64,000 bases of DNA, taken from assembly GCA_965216255.1 (NCBI GenBank), contig OZ244148.1, forward strand, positions 2,666,001-2,730,000, read 5' to 3'. The translations under genes were made by a program, and so were the position numbers. Source of the stretch: G965216255 sp965216255 (GTDB lineage: Bacteria > Bacteroidota > Rhodothermia > Rhodothermales > Bin80). Under the pieces are notes generated by a model that saw only the letters and a program-made list of their open reading frames with translations, did not search any database and was not told the DNA's origin. This document shows positions 27,162 to 36,951 of this stretch, piece after piece. The stretch's first letter is position 1; the number at the start of each line of letters is the position of its first letter.

Positions 27162-28208
27162 CTACCCGAATGCCACGCACGCCGGGTTTGGTATGCGGAT
27201 CCGGTATCCGGTGTGCGTGAGCAGGCCCGTATACCCGTCAATCCGGAATACCTCCAGCGAATCCGAGTCCTGATTGGCGGCGATGAGAAAGCGCCCTGCG
27301 GGATGAATGCCGAAGTTGCGAGGCGTCCGTCCACACGTGGATGTATGACCCAGCAGCGTAAGACCTGCTTTCTGCATACGGAATACCGCAATGCATGCCG
27401 GACCGCGAAGCGAAGCATAGAGGTAATGCCCGGAGGGCTCGATGTGGATATCGGCACCGGACGGGGTGCCCTGCCACGACGCGGGAAGCGCACGCATGGT
27501 CTGCAGCTGTGTTAGCGTGCCATTACTGTAGCCAAATGCCGTCACCGTGGAATCCAGTTCGGAAATCAGGTACGCATGCCTGCCTCCTCTATCGATGGTG
27601 ATGTGCCGCGGCCCGGCGCCGGGCCGTAGCCGTGCGGCACCGAATCGCTCGAGCCTGCCGCCGTCTGCCTCATACCGATAAATCACCACCTCGTCCGTAC
27701 CTAGATCGGGAACCAGGGCGAACCGTCCTTTGCGGTCAGGCACAATAGCGTGGGGATGCGGCGCCTCCTGGCGTCCGGCATTAACGCTGCTGCCCGCATG
27801 CACTACATGATCCAATGGCGCACCAAGGCTCCCACGCGGACCCCTTGGAATCACGGTTACGGAACCACCCCCATAGTTGGCCACCAGGATGTTGCCTTGT
27901 ACGACGCTTACATGGCAGGGCGCCGTGCCCAGCGACGGCTGACGGCCCAGCAGCGTGAGATGTCCGGTCTCCGAATCAATACGATAGGCATACACCCAGC
28001 CGCCTGTCCCCGGGTTGGCAACCTCGCTTACTGCATACAGCACTCCGCCTGCCAGAGCCAGGAAGGACGGGTTGACGATGCCTCTCTTCACGTGGGATAG
28101 CGTGAGCCGGCCCGTAGCTTCTTCCAGCTCGCAGCAGTAAATCCCCTCCCCCTTGCCGTCTACGTGTTCCTCCCGCTGCGTGTATGTGCCAACGTAAACC
28201 CGCGACAT
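27162..28208 (-). CDS. Lactonase, 6-phosphogluconolactonase-type beta-propeller
   Basis: Seven-bladed Pgl/YbhE-type lactonase. Landmarks: SRVYVGTYTQ at the N terminus, NPSFLALAGGVLYAVSE, PHPHAIVPDRKGRFALVPDLG, GPRHITIDRGGRHAYLI. Cytoplasmic with no leader; 348 residues as usual. It hydrolyses sugar lactones, fitting a pathway whose exported dehydrogenases make lactones. 9 bases after the GarR-like gene. Confidence 0.9.
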   Translation of the reverse strand: MSRVYVGTYTQREEHVDGKGEGIYCCELEEATGRLTLSHVKRGIVNPSFLALAGGVLYAVSEVANPGTGGWVYAYRIDSETGHLTLLGRQPSLGTAPCHVSVVQGNILVANYGGGSVTVIPRGPRGSLGAPLDHVVHAGSSVNAGRQEAPHPHAIVPDRKGRFALVPDLGTDEVVIYRYEADGGRLERFGAARLRPGAGPRHITIDRGGRHAYLISELDSTVTAFGYSNGTLTQLQTMRALPASWQGTPSGADIHIEPSGHYLYASLRGPACIAVFRMQKAGLTLLGHTSTCGRTPRNFGIHPAGRFLIAANQDSDSLEVFRIDGYTGLLTHTGYRIRIPNPACVAFG

Positions 28209-28217
28209 GGTTCTGAT

Positions 28218-29132
28218 TCATTCACGAACGGGAGACTGCGCGCCGGATCCTACTTCGATGCCCGCGAGGTGCTCCAGTGCCTTGATTAGAGCGTGGTTGC
28301 CTTCACTGCCAAGCCCTCGCTGCTGCAGTGTCCGGTAAAGCTGGAAGCACAGGGCCGTAGCCGGCACGGGCGCGCCGAGGGCGTCGGCGGCCTCAAGGAC
28401 GAGCCTTAGGTCTTTCTGCTGCAGGTCTATGGTAAAACCAGGCCTGAAGTCGCGTACGATGGCCTGCGATCCCCTGTTGGACAGCATCCAGCTGCCAGCA
28501 GCCCCGCCTTCTACCGCCGCCAGTGTCTTGGCAAGGTCCAACCCACCGGCTTCGGCAAAGAGCAATGCCTCACCCACCGCCAGCATCGTGCCCGCAACCA
28601 GTATCTGATTGGCCAGCTTGACGGTCTGGCCTGCGCCATGGTCGCCCACATGCGTCACGCTGCGGCCCATGGCTCGCAGCACAGGCCGCGCCCGCTCAAA
28701 CTGCGCAGCATCGCCACCGACCATGATGCTCAGCGTTGCTTCGGCAGCCCCTTCGCTGCCACCGCTGATCGGCGCATCCAGCATATGGATCCCCTCCTGA
28801 GCGAGACGAGCGGCAAGCTCTCGGGTCTTACCGGGGCTTATGGTGCTCGTGTCTATTAGTAGCGACCCGGCACGCGCACCCGCCAGGACGCCGCGGGGCC
28901 CCAGCACAACCTCCTCCACGTCCGGGGTATCGCTGACGCAGATCACGATCACCGTGGAACGGGCCGCGACACCGGCGGCATCGCGTGCAGGCATGGCGCC
29001 GACTTCCACCAGCGGCCCCATGCGCGCGTGCGTCCTGTTCCATACATGTACCCTGAAACCCGCCTTCAGCAGGTTGCGGGCCATGCCGCCACCCATGATG
29101 CCGAGGCCAACAAAACCAATGTCTTCCTGCAT
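28218..29132 (-). CDS. 2-hydroxy-3-oxopropionate reductase / 3-hydroxyisobutyrate dehydrogenase family
   Basis: Beta-hydroxyacid dehydrogenase: GFVGLGIMGGGMARNLLKAG nucleotide motif, APISGGSEGA substrate loop, and catalytic Lys in GAGQTVKLANQI. 304 residues, normal. It may be a tartronate semialdehyde reductase (GarR) or a related sugar-acid enzyme. Exact substrate cannot be told from sequence. Seven bases after the PhoD gene. Confidence 0.88.
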   Translation of the reverse strand: MQEDIGFVGLGIMGGGMARNLLKAGFRVHVWNRTHARMGPLVEVGAMPARDAAGVAARSTVIVICVSDTPDVEEVVLGPRGVLAGARAGSLLIDTSTISPGKTRELAARLAQEGIHMLDAPISGGSEGAAEATLSIMVGGDAAQFERARPVLRAMGRSVTHVGDHGAGQTVKLANQILVAGTMLAVGEALLFAEAGGLDLAKTLAAVEGGAAGSWMLSNRGSQAIVRDFRPGFTIDLQQKDLRLVLEAADALGAPVPATALCFQLYRTLQQRGLGSEGNHALIKALEHLAGIEVGSGAQSPVRE

Positions 29133-29139
29133 GTGCTTC

Positions 29140-30555
29140 CTAATTCGCCGTCCTGTAAGTCTCGTATAGGGGAAGTCCGTGCTCGTCGTAGAATTCGAAA
29201 TAAATGCGCGGCTTCTTGTCCGGTGTCACGCGCACCTGCAGAAAGCCACCTGAGGCGCGCAGCATCACGTAGGGTTGACGAATCGTGGCAGCCGGATCTG
29301 TGGAGAGCGGGTCCCCGGGCCGGCGCCCTACACGCGAATTGGCATCCACCAGCGCGCCGGACGAGAATTCCTCCAGTCCCGTTGGATGAATCGAATGATA
29401 CTGCCAATGCCGGTCTCCGCAAACGATGTAAAAGCCCTCCGCGAGCCCTTCCGACAAAAGAAAATCGAAAAACAAATCCCGCTCATACTGAAATCCCCGC
29501 ATATTGGCGTGGTTATCGTGCTTGTACCCATCGTCCGGCCCAATCATGGGCGTCGGTGAAATAAGCACCCGAAACGTGGCATCACTCTCACGAAGCGTCT
29601 GCTCAAGCCATTCGCGCTGCTTCTTTCCCCAAATGGTCTTGTCCGGACCATCCGGCATGTCGTTCGGGCTGCGATAGTCGCGCCCCTCGACAAGCCAGAT
29701 CTGCAGGTCCCTGGAAATGCGAAACGTACCGTAGGTTATGGAATCAACGGACACCGGCAACTGCTCCAGAAACATGGCGCGCCCCAGTTGCGGATACGGC
29801 AGCCGGTCCATCGTGTTGTCGCAGTCGTTGTAGCGATAGTCATGATCGTCCTTCTCCCAGTACGTCGGAATGGCCCGAAACAGCTTGCGAAACCTCTGGC
29901 GGACAAATTGCTCATGGTAACAGCGCCGAATCCCGGTGCTGTCTATCGCAATCCCGAATGGCTGGTAACGTGCGTCGTAATACACGTTATCGCCGGTGCC
30001 CACAAAGTAATCGGGATCCATTCTCAGGATAGTCTCCAGTGCCGGGAATCCGAGGGCGCTATCCGCGCCCTGGTACCGGAGTGCCGGGTCACGGTAGAAA
30101 CGGTCGTAGTTCATGCCCGTAACGACCACGATGCGCGTCTCGCGCACCTCTTCGGCGCCGCCAAGGGTCCGAAATCGCCCCCAGTCGGAAGCTCTGACAC
30201 GCAGAGAATCCATGCCATACCACAGGCGGTACCGGTAACGCGTGCCGGACTGAAGTCCCTGGACAGATTCCCTAACTATGTAGTCCCGCGCTACCTCCGC
30301 CTTCGTCCACGGCGTGGTAATGCTTGCCGCGCTATCCGCTTCCGGTCCTACCTCCCACCGGGCCTGGCCCTCGCAGCCCTCCAAGTCGTGCCCGCGCAGC
30401 ACCTCGCCGTCGGTCAGGCGTGCCTGCAGGAGGACGCCCGTCTCAGTAACACGACCTGCCATCACCCCCTGACCCAGGTGAAGGCTCTCACAAGGCTGCC
30501 CTACCTGACTTGCGAACAGCCAGAGGGGCAGCGCCACGACCCATCCAACGATCAT
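29140..30555 (-). CDS. PhoD-type alkaline phosphatase/phosphodiesterase
   Basis: Exported metallophosphatase. Hydrophobic leader VGWVVALPLWLFAS, an N-terminal Fn3-like part (RYRYRLWYG), then the PhoD metal site with GTGDNVYYD, EKDDHDYRYND and VCGDRHWQYH. 471 residues. The start codon overlaps the stop of the upstream isomerase by four bases (ATGA-type coupling). In a glycan locus it may remove phosphoryl groups from the polymer or supply phosphate. Confidence 0.88.
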   Translation of the reverse strand: MIVGWVVALPLWLFASQVGQPCESLHLGQGVMAGRVTETGVLLQARLTDGEVLRGHDLEGCEGQARWEVGPEADSAASITTPWTKAEVARDYIVRESVQGLQSGTRYRYRLWYGMDSLRVRASDWGRFRTLGGAEEVRETRIVVVTGMNYDRFYRDPALRYQGADSALGFPALETILRMDPDYFVGTGDNVYYDARYQPFGIAIDSTGIRRCYHEQFVRQRFRKLFRAIPTYWEKDDHDYRYNDCDNTMDRLPYPQLGRAMFLEQLPVSVDSITYGTFRISRDLQIWLVEGRDYRSPNDMPDGPDKTIWGKKQREWLEQTLRESDATFRVLISPTPMIGPDDGYKHDNHANMRGFQYERDLFFDFLLSEGLAEGFYIVCGDRHWQYHSIHPTGLEEFSSGALVDANSRVGRRPGDPLSTDPAATIRQPYVMLRASGGFLQVRVTPDKKPRIYFEFYDEHGLPLYETYRTAN

Positions 30556-31454
30556 GCCCGAATACTAAGTATCTGTGCCCGCACCGCGTCATAGGCTTGG
30601 GCGAGTTCGGCCTCTTTGTCCCTCCAGCTACATTCCACGGATATGCGCCCAGAGTAACCTATGGCCTTAAGCGCCACAAAATAGGGCGTAAAGTCATCCC
30701 CATGTGTCCCGGGCGCGGCGCGGTCCGTGTTCTCCGCAATGTGGAGATGTCTGATGTGGCGACGCGCAGCTAGCACGTCCTCGGCGCTCCGACGTTCCTG
30801 AAGCACATGATAGATATCGAAGGTAAGCCCGACAGACGGGTGCGCCACACCCTCCAGAACAGCTACGGCCTCAGGCACGGTATTCAAGAAGTTGGTCTCC
30901 TGCCGGCGCAGCGGCTCGAGACATACAATGACACCGTAGCGCTCCGCCACCGGTGCCATCTCACGTAGCACGCGCGTAAACTGGTGTGTCGCCTCGCCTG
31001 CGGAGAAGCCATCCGGCACGAAGCGCGCTCCCCCGCTGCCAAACACGATATGTTCGACGCCGACCGACTGTGCGCGCCGGAACGCCGTCTCGGCATAACG
31101 CAGAACGGTCTCCATATTTAGGTCCGGACCTACCACCTTTAGTGATCCCGGAAGAAAGAGGTTGGCAACGGGTACAGGCAGGGCCGTGAGCAATCGGGCG
31201 TTGTTCTCAAACTCCGCTTCCGACGCCTCGGGCACCAGGAACTGCTGAACGGACGGTTCCATGTATTCGTAGCCTGCCGCTACAAAGGCCTTTTGTTCAG
31301 CTACAGGGCCACAGATTCCGATGTCAAGAAATGGTCCCCGCTGCTGGCTGCACGCGCCCATCCACGCCGCGCCCAGGGCTGCGGTCCCCGGCAAAGTTTT
31401 CATCAGAAAGCGGCGCCTGGAATGCCGGAAGTCCTCTAAGCTTGTGCCTGTCAT
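30552..31454 (-). CDS. Exported TIM-barrel sugar isomerase/epimerase
   Basis: Leader HSRRRFLMKTLPGTAALG, ending near WMGAC, looks like a Tat lipoprotein. The barrel has ICGPVAEQKAFVAAGYEYMEP, VCLEPLRRQETNFLN and LTFDIYHVLQERRS, matching hydroxypyruvate-isomerase/xylose-isomerase-like metal ligands. Third barrel of this family in the array. 12 bases after the LarA-like gene. Confidence 0.87.
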   Translation of the reverse strand: MTGTSLEDFRHSRRRFLMKTLPGTAALGAAWMGACSQQRGPFLDIGICGPVAEQKAFVAAGYEYMEPSVQQFLVPEASEAEFENNARLLTALPVPVANLFLPGSLKVVGPDLNMETVLRYAETAFRRAQSVGVEHIVFGSGGARFVPDGFSAGEATHQFTRVLREMAPVAERYGVIVCLEPLRRQETNFLNTVPEAVAVLEGVAHPSVGLTFDIYHVLQERRSAEDVLAARRHIRHLHIAENTDRAAPGTHGDDFTPYFVALKAIGYSGRISVECSWRDKEAELAQAYDAVRAQILSIRA

Positions 31455-31466
31455 GAATTGCGGCTC

Positions 31467-32732
31467 TTAGGATTGCAGTCTGTAGAGCATCTCACCTGCA
31501 CGCTCCGCGAGGAGCAAGCCCTCTTGCTGCCGATTCCTCCACGCATCGACGCGCACCGTGCTGGGATCAAGATACCGTAGCCCGGCGCGCTCGCAACGCG
31601 CGCGCGATACCTGGCTTGCGAGTGTGACCGTGATTCTCGGTGTTTCGACACCATTGGCATACGTGGTCGTTCCGCGGACATGGGCCGAATGCGCAAGAAT
31701 GGCCCACGGGTAGCGGCAAAATTGATCCCATCGGGCAATAAAATAATCGCACCCATGAAAACCTATCTCTTCAAGAATCGCACCGTGGGTATAGGAAAAC
31801 TCCGTGATGTGGGGCGCATACAGAATGATTTCGCCGCCATCACCAATTACCGGCTCAAGCTTGTAGACTCCCTTGGCTCCAGTCCACAAGTCATCGTACA
31901 TTTCGGGAATGACCGCAAGCGCGCGTCGAAAAGGCTTATTCACCCAGGTTATGTGGAGTTGGCTGGACAGCCTGGCAGCCGCCTGCCAGGCGGCTTCGGG
32001 AGTGCCCACATACAGGCCGGCGAGCCGGTCTTTGTGCACCACCATGCTCGCGCAGAGTTTTGGCCTTGGAATTAGCTTGGCTGCCCGGTCAATGATAGCC
32101 CGGACTGGAGTCTGGAACGTGCCTAAAACCGACGGACAGCCAAGCACTGCGCCCAGCCAGTGCGTGATATCGATTACCTCGCGCCCACTAATGCCGGGGA
32201 AGAAATACTTATTGCCCCCCGAGAAGCCGACAACTTCATGGGGAAATGTTGGCCCACATATGAGGATAAGGTCGTACTCCAGCACGGCACGATTTATGGT
32301 TACGGGCAGTTCTTGGCGCAGCTTGCCTCGCGTGAGCGCTGCAATCTCGTGGGCGGGAATTGTACCCAGCGTCACAAGCTGCCCGGGCGTATTCCACAGA
32401 TGATTGAAGATTCGGACCCCGGCGTAGCGCCCGTCCCGCTCCGCTTCGGTTATGCCAACCAGCTGCCGGAGTGCGGCATCGCTCATCACGGGATGTGTCC
32501 CAAGAGCCACAATGTAGTCTAGCCGGTCTACGCGCGTCAGCAGCATGTCACACAGGAGCCGAAAAAAGAGCGGAATGGGCGCGGTACGCGTCGCGTCGGG
32601 TACTATGACAAGCACGCGACTCCCGTCCAGCCGTTGCGCACCAAGGCCTGCCTCGAGGATCCGCTGCGCGGCAGTCCGCGAAACAAATCCGTCCACGTAC
32701 CCCTCGCCAATAGCGCTACCGCTTTCAACCAT
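31467..32732 (-). CDS. LarA-like nickel-pincer racemase/epimerase family (DUF2088)
   Basis: N-terminal DUF2088 domain (VLVIVPDATRTAPIP) and the LarA signature VVGFSGGNKYFFPGISG. Lactate-racemase relatives use a nickel-pincer nucleotide to racemise or epimerise 2-hydroxy acids by hydride transfer. 421 residues, normal. It is the first gene of the minus-strand array and divergent from the sulfatase at 32753 (20 bases between starts), so the array promoter must overlap. LarB, LarC and LarE, which make the cofactor, are not in the window. Substrate may be a sugar acid. Confidence 0.87.
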   Translation of the reverse strand: MVESGSAIGEGYVDGFVSRTAAQRILEAGLGAQRLDGSRVLVIVPDATRTAPIPLFFRLLCDMLLTRVDRLDYIVALGTHPVMSDAALRQLVGITEAERDGRYAGVRIFNHLWNTPGQLVTLGTIPAHEIAALTRGKLRQELPVTINRAVLEYDLILICGPTFPHEVVGFSGGNKYFFPGISGREVIDITHWLGAVLGCPSVLGTFQTPVRAIIDRAAKLIPRPKLCASMVVHKDRLAGLYVGTPEAAWQAAARLSSQLHITWVNKPFRRALAVIPEMYDDLWTGAKGVYKLEPVIGDGGEIILYAPHITEFSYTHGAILEEIGFHGCDYFIARWDQFCRYPWAILAHSAHVRGTTTYANGVETPRITVTLASQVSRARCERAGLRYLDPSTVRVDAWRNRQQEGLLLAERAGEMLYRLQS

Positions 32733-32752
32733 GAATTCGTAAACTCCGTGCT

Positions 32753-34297
32753 ATGACCCTCCTCCGCACTGCCTCGCTACTAGTATTACTCCTTGCCGCA
32801 GGCTGCCACAGCCCGCTCACCCCCAATATCGTCATCATTTTGGCAGATGACATGGGCTACTCGGATATCGGTGCCTACGGCGGTGAAATTGAAACGCCCC
32901 ACCTCAACAGACTGGCGGAGAACGGCTTACGATTTCGCCAATTTTACAACACGGGACGGTGTTGTCCAACCCGGGCCGCACTGCTTACCGGCCGCTATCC
33001 GCATCAAGTGGGCATGGGATCCATGGTCAGTTCGCTCGGCAGTGACCCGGACGCGGGACCATACCAGGGCTACCTGAGCGAGCAAAGCGCAACGATCGCC
33101 GAAATGCTACGCTCGGCTGGCTACCGAACGTACATGTCGGGCAAGTGGCATGTCGGCGAAAAGCCGGAGCACTGGCCCCGGCAGCGCGGCTTTGACCGGT
33201 ATTTCGGGCTCATAAGCGGAGCGAGCAGCTACTTTGAAATCATCCGCGACCAGCCGCGCGTGCGTCAGATAGTGCTTGATGACGAGCCTTGGAGTCCGCC
33301 CGCAGAGAATTTCTACATGACGGACGCCATTACGGATCATGCTCTGGGTTTTCTCAGCGAGCACTCCAGCGGCTCCCGGTCACTTCCCTTCCTGCTATAT
33401 GTGGCGTACACGGCGCCGCACTGGCCTCTCCATGCCCTTCCCGAGGACATAAAGAAGTACCGGGGGCGCTACGATATAGGCTGGGATTCGCTGCGAACGG
33501 AGCGCTACCGCCGCATGCTGAACCTGGGGATCATTGACGACCGCCATGCACTCTCCCCCCGACCCGACGGTCTTGAGGCTTGGGCGAGTGCCGCAGACAA
33601 GGAGGACTGGTCCCTCCGCATGGCCGTTTATGCTGCCATGGTCGACAGGATGGACCAAGGTATTGGCCGCTTATTGGAACGGCTCGATGCCATGGATGCA
33701 CTGGACAATACGCTAATAGTCTTCCTGTCGGACAACGGCGGCTGTGCAGAGAGTATCGAAGGGCGTGAGCTGCATGACTCCTCAAGGGCGCCTGGCACGC
33801 GGGGGTCTTACGTGGCATACCAGGAAGCATGGGCCAATGCTTCGAACACGCCGTTCCGGCTATACAAGCAATGGGTGCACGAAGGCGGAATCGCCACCCC
33901 CTTCATCGCCCACTGGCCGCGCGGGATTGCAGGTCCCGGGCGTATCGTGGACAGCCCCGGTCACGTTATAGACCTAGTGCGCACAATCGGCGACGTCGTC
34001 GGGTTCGACCCGTCAAACGCGGAAGGAATGAGCCTCGTCCCGATTCTCTCGACAAGAGACCTTGCGCCACCCGAGCGTACATTGTACTGGGAGCATATCG
34101 GTAGCCGCGCCATTCGGGAGGGTGACTTGAAGCTTGTGCTGGATAGGCGCGCAGACGCATGGGAGCTATACGATCTTGGGAGCGATCCAACCGAACTCCG
34201 TGACCTAGCACAAGAACGCCCGGAAGAATTAGAGCGGCTGGATGCGCTGTGGCAAGCCTGGGCAAACGATGTGGGGGTGTTCGCTCACGAGAAGTAA
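32753..34297 (+). CDS. Arylsulfatase lipoprotein
   Basis: S1 sulfatase with leader VLLLAAGC (Cys18 lipidated). Metal motif ADDMGYSDIG and formylglycine motif CCPTR (residues 70-74, Cys70 modified). SGKWHVGEKPEHWPRQRGFD and LSDNGGCAES are typical of the arylsulfatase A-like branch S1_4. 514 residues. Divergent from the LarA-like gene. Fourth sulfatase in the window. Confidence 0.92.
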   Translation: MTLLRTASLLVLLLAAGCHSPLTPNIVIILADDMGYSDIGAYGGEIETPHLNRLAENGLRFRQFYNTGRCCPTRAALLTGRYPHQVGMGSMVSSLGSDPDAGPYQGYLSEQSATIAEMLRSAGYRTYMSGKWHVGEKPEHWPRQRGFDRYFGLISGASSYFEIIRDQPRVRQIVLDDEPWSPPAENFYMTDAITDHALGFLSEHSSGSRSLPFLLYVAYTAPHWPLHALPEDIKKYRGRYDIGWDSLRTERYRRMLNLGIIDDRHALSPRPDGLEAWASAADKEDWSLRMAVYAAMVDRMDQGIGRLLERLDAMDALDNTLIVFLSDNGGCAESIEGRELHDSSRAPGTRGSYVAYQEAWANASNTPFRLYKQWVHEGGIATPFIAHWPRGIAGPGRIVDSPGHVIDLVRTIGDVVGFDPSNAEGMSLVPILSTRDLAPPERTLYWEHIGSRAIREGDLKLVLDRRADAWELYDLGSDPTELRDLAQERPEELERLDALWQAWANDVGVFAHEK

Positions 34298-34609
34298 GAA
34301 CCCCACAATTGTCTCCCGGGTTGGCTTATCCCTCTTGTTGGAGTGATCTGGTATTAGACAGGAATAAGCTGGTCAGGATTCGCCTCAGACCGACCAGACC
34401 TTAGGTCCGGTGTTGTCGCTTGAGTCAACGGCGCCGCCACTTAGGGCATAGCCTTAGGTGTGCGTGCGACTATTCGTTGGTGACGCAAGCGTGTCCCAGA
34501 AGTGGAGGCAACCATCGAAGATAGCGCGCGGTGTAGCCGAGGTCGTCAGCATGTTTCGCTGTAAGTCACATGTGCCGATCGGCTTTGCCTGAATGTGTAG
34601 GTCCCAACG
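34298..34609. other. Intergenic region, no gene seen
   Basis: Between the sulfatase and a decayed pseudogene. No recognisable gene or RNA. Confidence 0.4.
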
Positions 34610-36072
34610 GTGCAAACACCCGGTGGAGTGGCGTGGTTCATTCGGGAGATTCGCGGCAACCCGGTTCCTCCTTCTTCGTTGATGGCGCCCATGACGCGGG
34701 CTATTGTCCAGGTTGTTGAAGCTTTCATCAAGCGGGAAGGCGTGGACTTGGTTGCGTTCAATTCTGATGAGCGGAAGGATAATCGCACACAGGTATACCT
34801 GCGTACATGGCCCGGCAATGAATGGGTCCTGTAGGGAAAGCGCAGCAGAAGGCGCGGGTGATGCGCACGCAGGCCTTTACGGATCCCGCCACGGGGGAGC
34901 GTAGGACGCGCCTGGTAGCATCGGGTGCCATGCCCAATGCCTAACCTTAATGATGATGACTTTGGGCCACTGTTCATCAATTCCTGTGCCTACTTCCCGC
35001 ACAACGCCCGGCTCTGCATCAATGGCCATGAATTATGTCAAGCGCCAGCTCCACAAGCGGGGTATAGCCTACAAGGCGCTGCACAACGGCATCCTCTCGT
35101 GCGACACGGCACTGGCAGAGATCAGTCAGCAAATCATTCCCACGCGCATAGACCGGCTACTGCGCAAGTGGCTGCCGCATCCCTTCACGGCGGAAGATCG
35201 GCAGGTAGGCATTCGGTTCGATATCTCCATTCTGCATGCGGAGTTCTCGCTTACGCCCCTCTTCGAGTGCCCGGCGCAGGGGCGTGTGATCTTTGAGGAG
35301 CTTATCCCGGGAAAACCTGGACCTGGGCTGCAGTGATCCCGTGCAATGGATCTATGATCGGCGCATCACCCAACGCACGCCGTCTCGCTTCTGCACGCGC
35401 GTGATCACCCATGGCGTTACGCCTTCGCTGCACTTCGATTATAGACCTGAAGTAGGCAGTACTTCAGGGAAGGCCGCGCTTTGCGCACGGAGACCACGTT
35501 CAACGACACGTATGACTTCGAGGTCAAGCGACGGCTGGGTAATCTAGAGCAACTAAGAAAGTTGGGCTTACAAGCCAACCGCTGCGCTCTGCGCGCCTAA
35601 CGGCTGAGCCACATTGGTACCATCGGCCTGAAAGCCCTGCACGAAGTGCACACCTCCACGGTCGTGGATGGGCTGCTGCCATGCGCTTCGCGGATCCCCG
35701 TATCCAGGCGCTTTCGAGTGCGCTCTTGGCCTGCTACCACGGGGCTTCACCAACGCAGAGCTCCGTGCCTGCATGGCGCCGCTCTTGAGGCATTCCGTGC
35801 AGGAATGCTCGGCCAGCCTCATCACTTGTGTCGGCTCCGCCTCCGCGCTGATAGAACGTATCCCGAAGTCGCGACGGCATCAGGTCACCAACACGGGCTG
35901 CGTCCAGCGCTCTGCTACCATCGCACCTAAGCCCGAGTGCTATGATTTGCGCGCTCTGTGGCCTTACGACCCAGACTCGCCCGCTAGTACACGGCTACGG
36001 CAAGCCTACACGCGCTTCGCTGCCGAGGTTGACCGACTCTGGCAGTATTTCGCGACCGCCGCGCAAACTTGA
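34610..36072 (+). pseudogene. Heavily decayed conserved hypothetical gene
   Basis: Fragments in several frames read in order as one protein: VVEAFIKREGVDLVAFN, then an in-frame TAG at 34832-34834, then GKAQQKARV, then (other frame) DDDFGPLFINSCAYFPHNAR and LCINGHE, then KRQLHKRGIAYKALHNG, then ENLDLG and TRVITHGVTPSLHFDY, then TETTFNDTYDFEVKRRLGN, and finally LIERIPKSRRHQVTNTG. This order matches a widespread hypothetical family of about 500 residues that I recognise from the CINGHEYxKRQL and IPKSxRYxVT landmarks but cannot name. At least four frameshifts and one or two stops. Function unknown. The decay is far beyond what sequencing errors would give. Confidence 0.65.
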
Positions 36073-36255
36073 CTCACAATGCATAAATTAGCCCCCTATC
36101 GGCGATCTATGTCCTCGGACGCAGAGATAATTGCCCACCCAATGGACTTACCAAGCGACACGCCTGACCGATTAAGAACGTATGACGGCGCAGCCCACGA
36201 TCGCAAGAATTGAGGACCCCCCCCCCATGAGTTACGTCACCGAACTCACACTCGT

Positions 36256-36759
36256 ATGAAACGCTGCATTCTCATTGCCGCCATGTTCGCATCCTTAATG
36301 GCATGCAACAACACGCCAGACAACCATTTCACCATGCAGACAACCTTGACGGAAGACGGTGACGTAGACGTCTTCGTTGAGCACGATCTTCCCGACGATC
36401 ACGTCATTACCGTATGGGTGTCTCGCGAATACGATGCCTGGTGGTTGTCACAGTCCGACACGATGTCGTTCACACACACTTACCACGAAGTGTCGTTCCC
36501 GGCGCATGAATGGCGATCGGGCAAGAGATTGTATCTGTCCGATTACGATTGGGTATATGATTCAGGCGGCGTATTGGACGATCGGCTTTCGTTAGCTAAG
36601 TACGTGGACGTCAGCGACGACGTACGGATCAGTGCTTCACTGCGCGAAACCAGTTTCGTCGAAGGCGTGGCATCGCTCGCGTACGTGTACGCGCGCGCGG
36701 ACACGGTTGTGTATCGTCCTCTTGCCGCAGAACTCAAAGATACCATCTTGGATCACTGA
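36256..36759 (+). CDS. Hypothetical lipoprotein
   Basis: Leader KRCILIAAMFASLMAC with a clear lipobox (Cys17), then about 150 residues of probable beta structure with no family I recognise (DVDVFVEHDLPDDHVITVW). It follows a run of C just upstream (36218-36225) and stands alone. Probably a periplasmic or outer-membrane small lipoprotein. Confidence 0.6.
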   Translation: MKRCILIAAMFASLMACNNTPDNHFTMQTTLTEDGDVDVFVEHDLPDDHVITVWVSREYDAWWLSQSDTMSFTHTYHEVSFPAHEWRSGKRLYLSDYDWVYDSGGVLDDRLSLAKYVDVSDDVRISASLRETSFVEGVASLAYVYARADTVVYRPLAAELKDTILDH

Positions 36760-36951
36760 TTCGGATCTAATCGGCAAATGATCGAGCGCGCCCGAATTCG
36801 CGGGGGGTATCGCATCCTCTCATGCTGGTTGCCTCAATGCGTCTCAAACGGACTGCTGCGCTCGACCAAAAGAGATCAGTTTGAGCATACTCTGCCAGAT
36901 GACTATCTTCCCACACCTAGTTCCATACCTGAAATCTAACTGCTTGGCCTC

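Noticed and set aside
34925..36072. Individual 80-130 codon frames read as separate genes
   Set aside because: They are consecutive pieces of one decayed gene in different frames.
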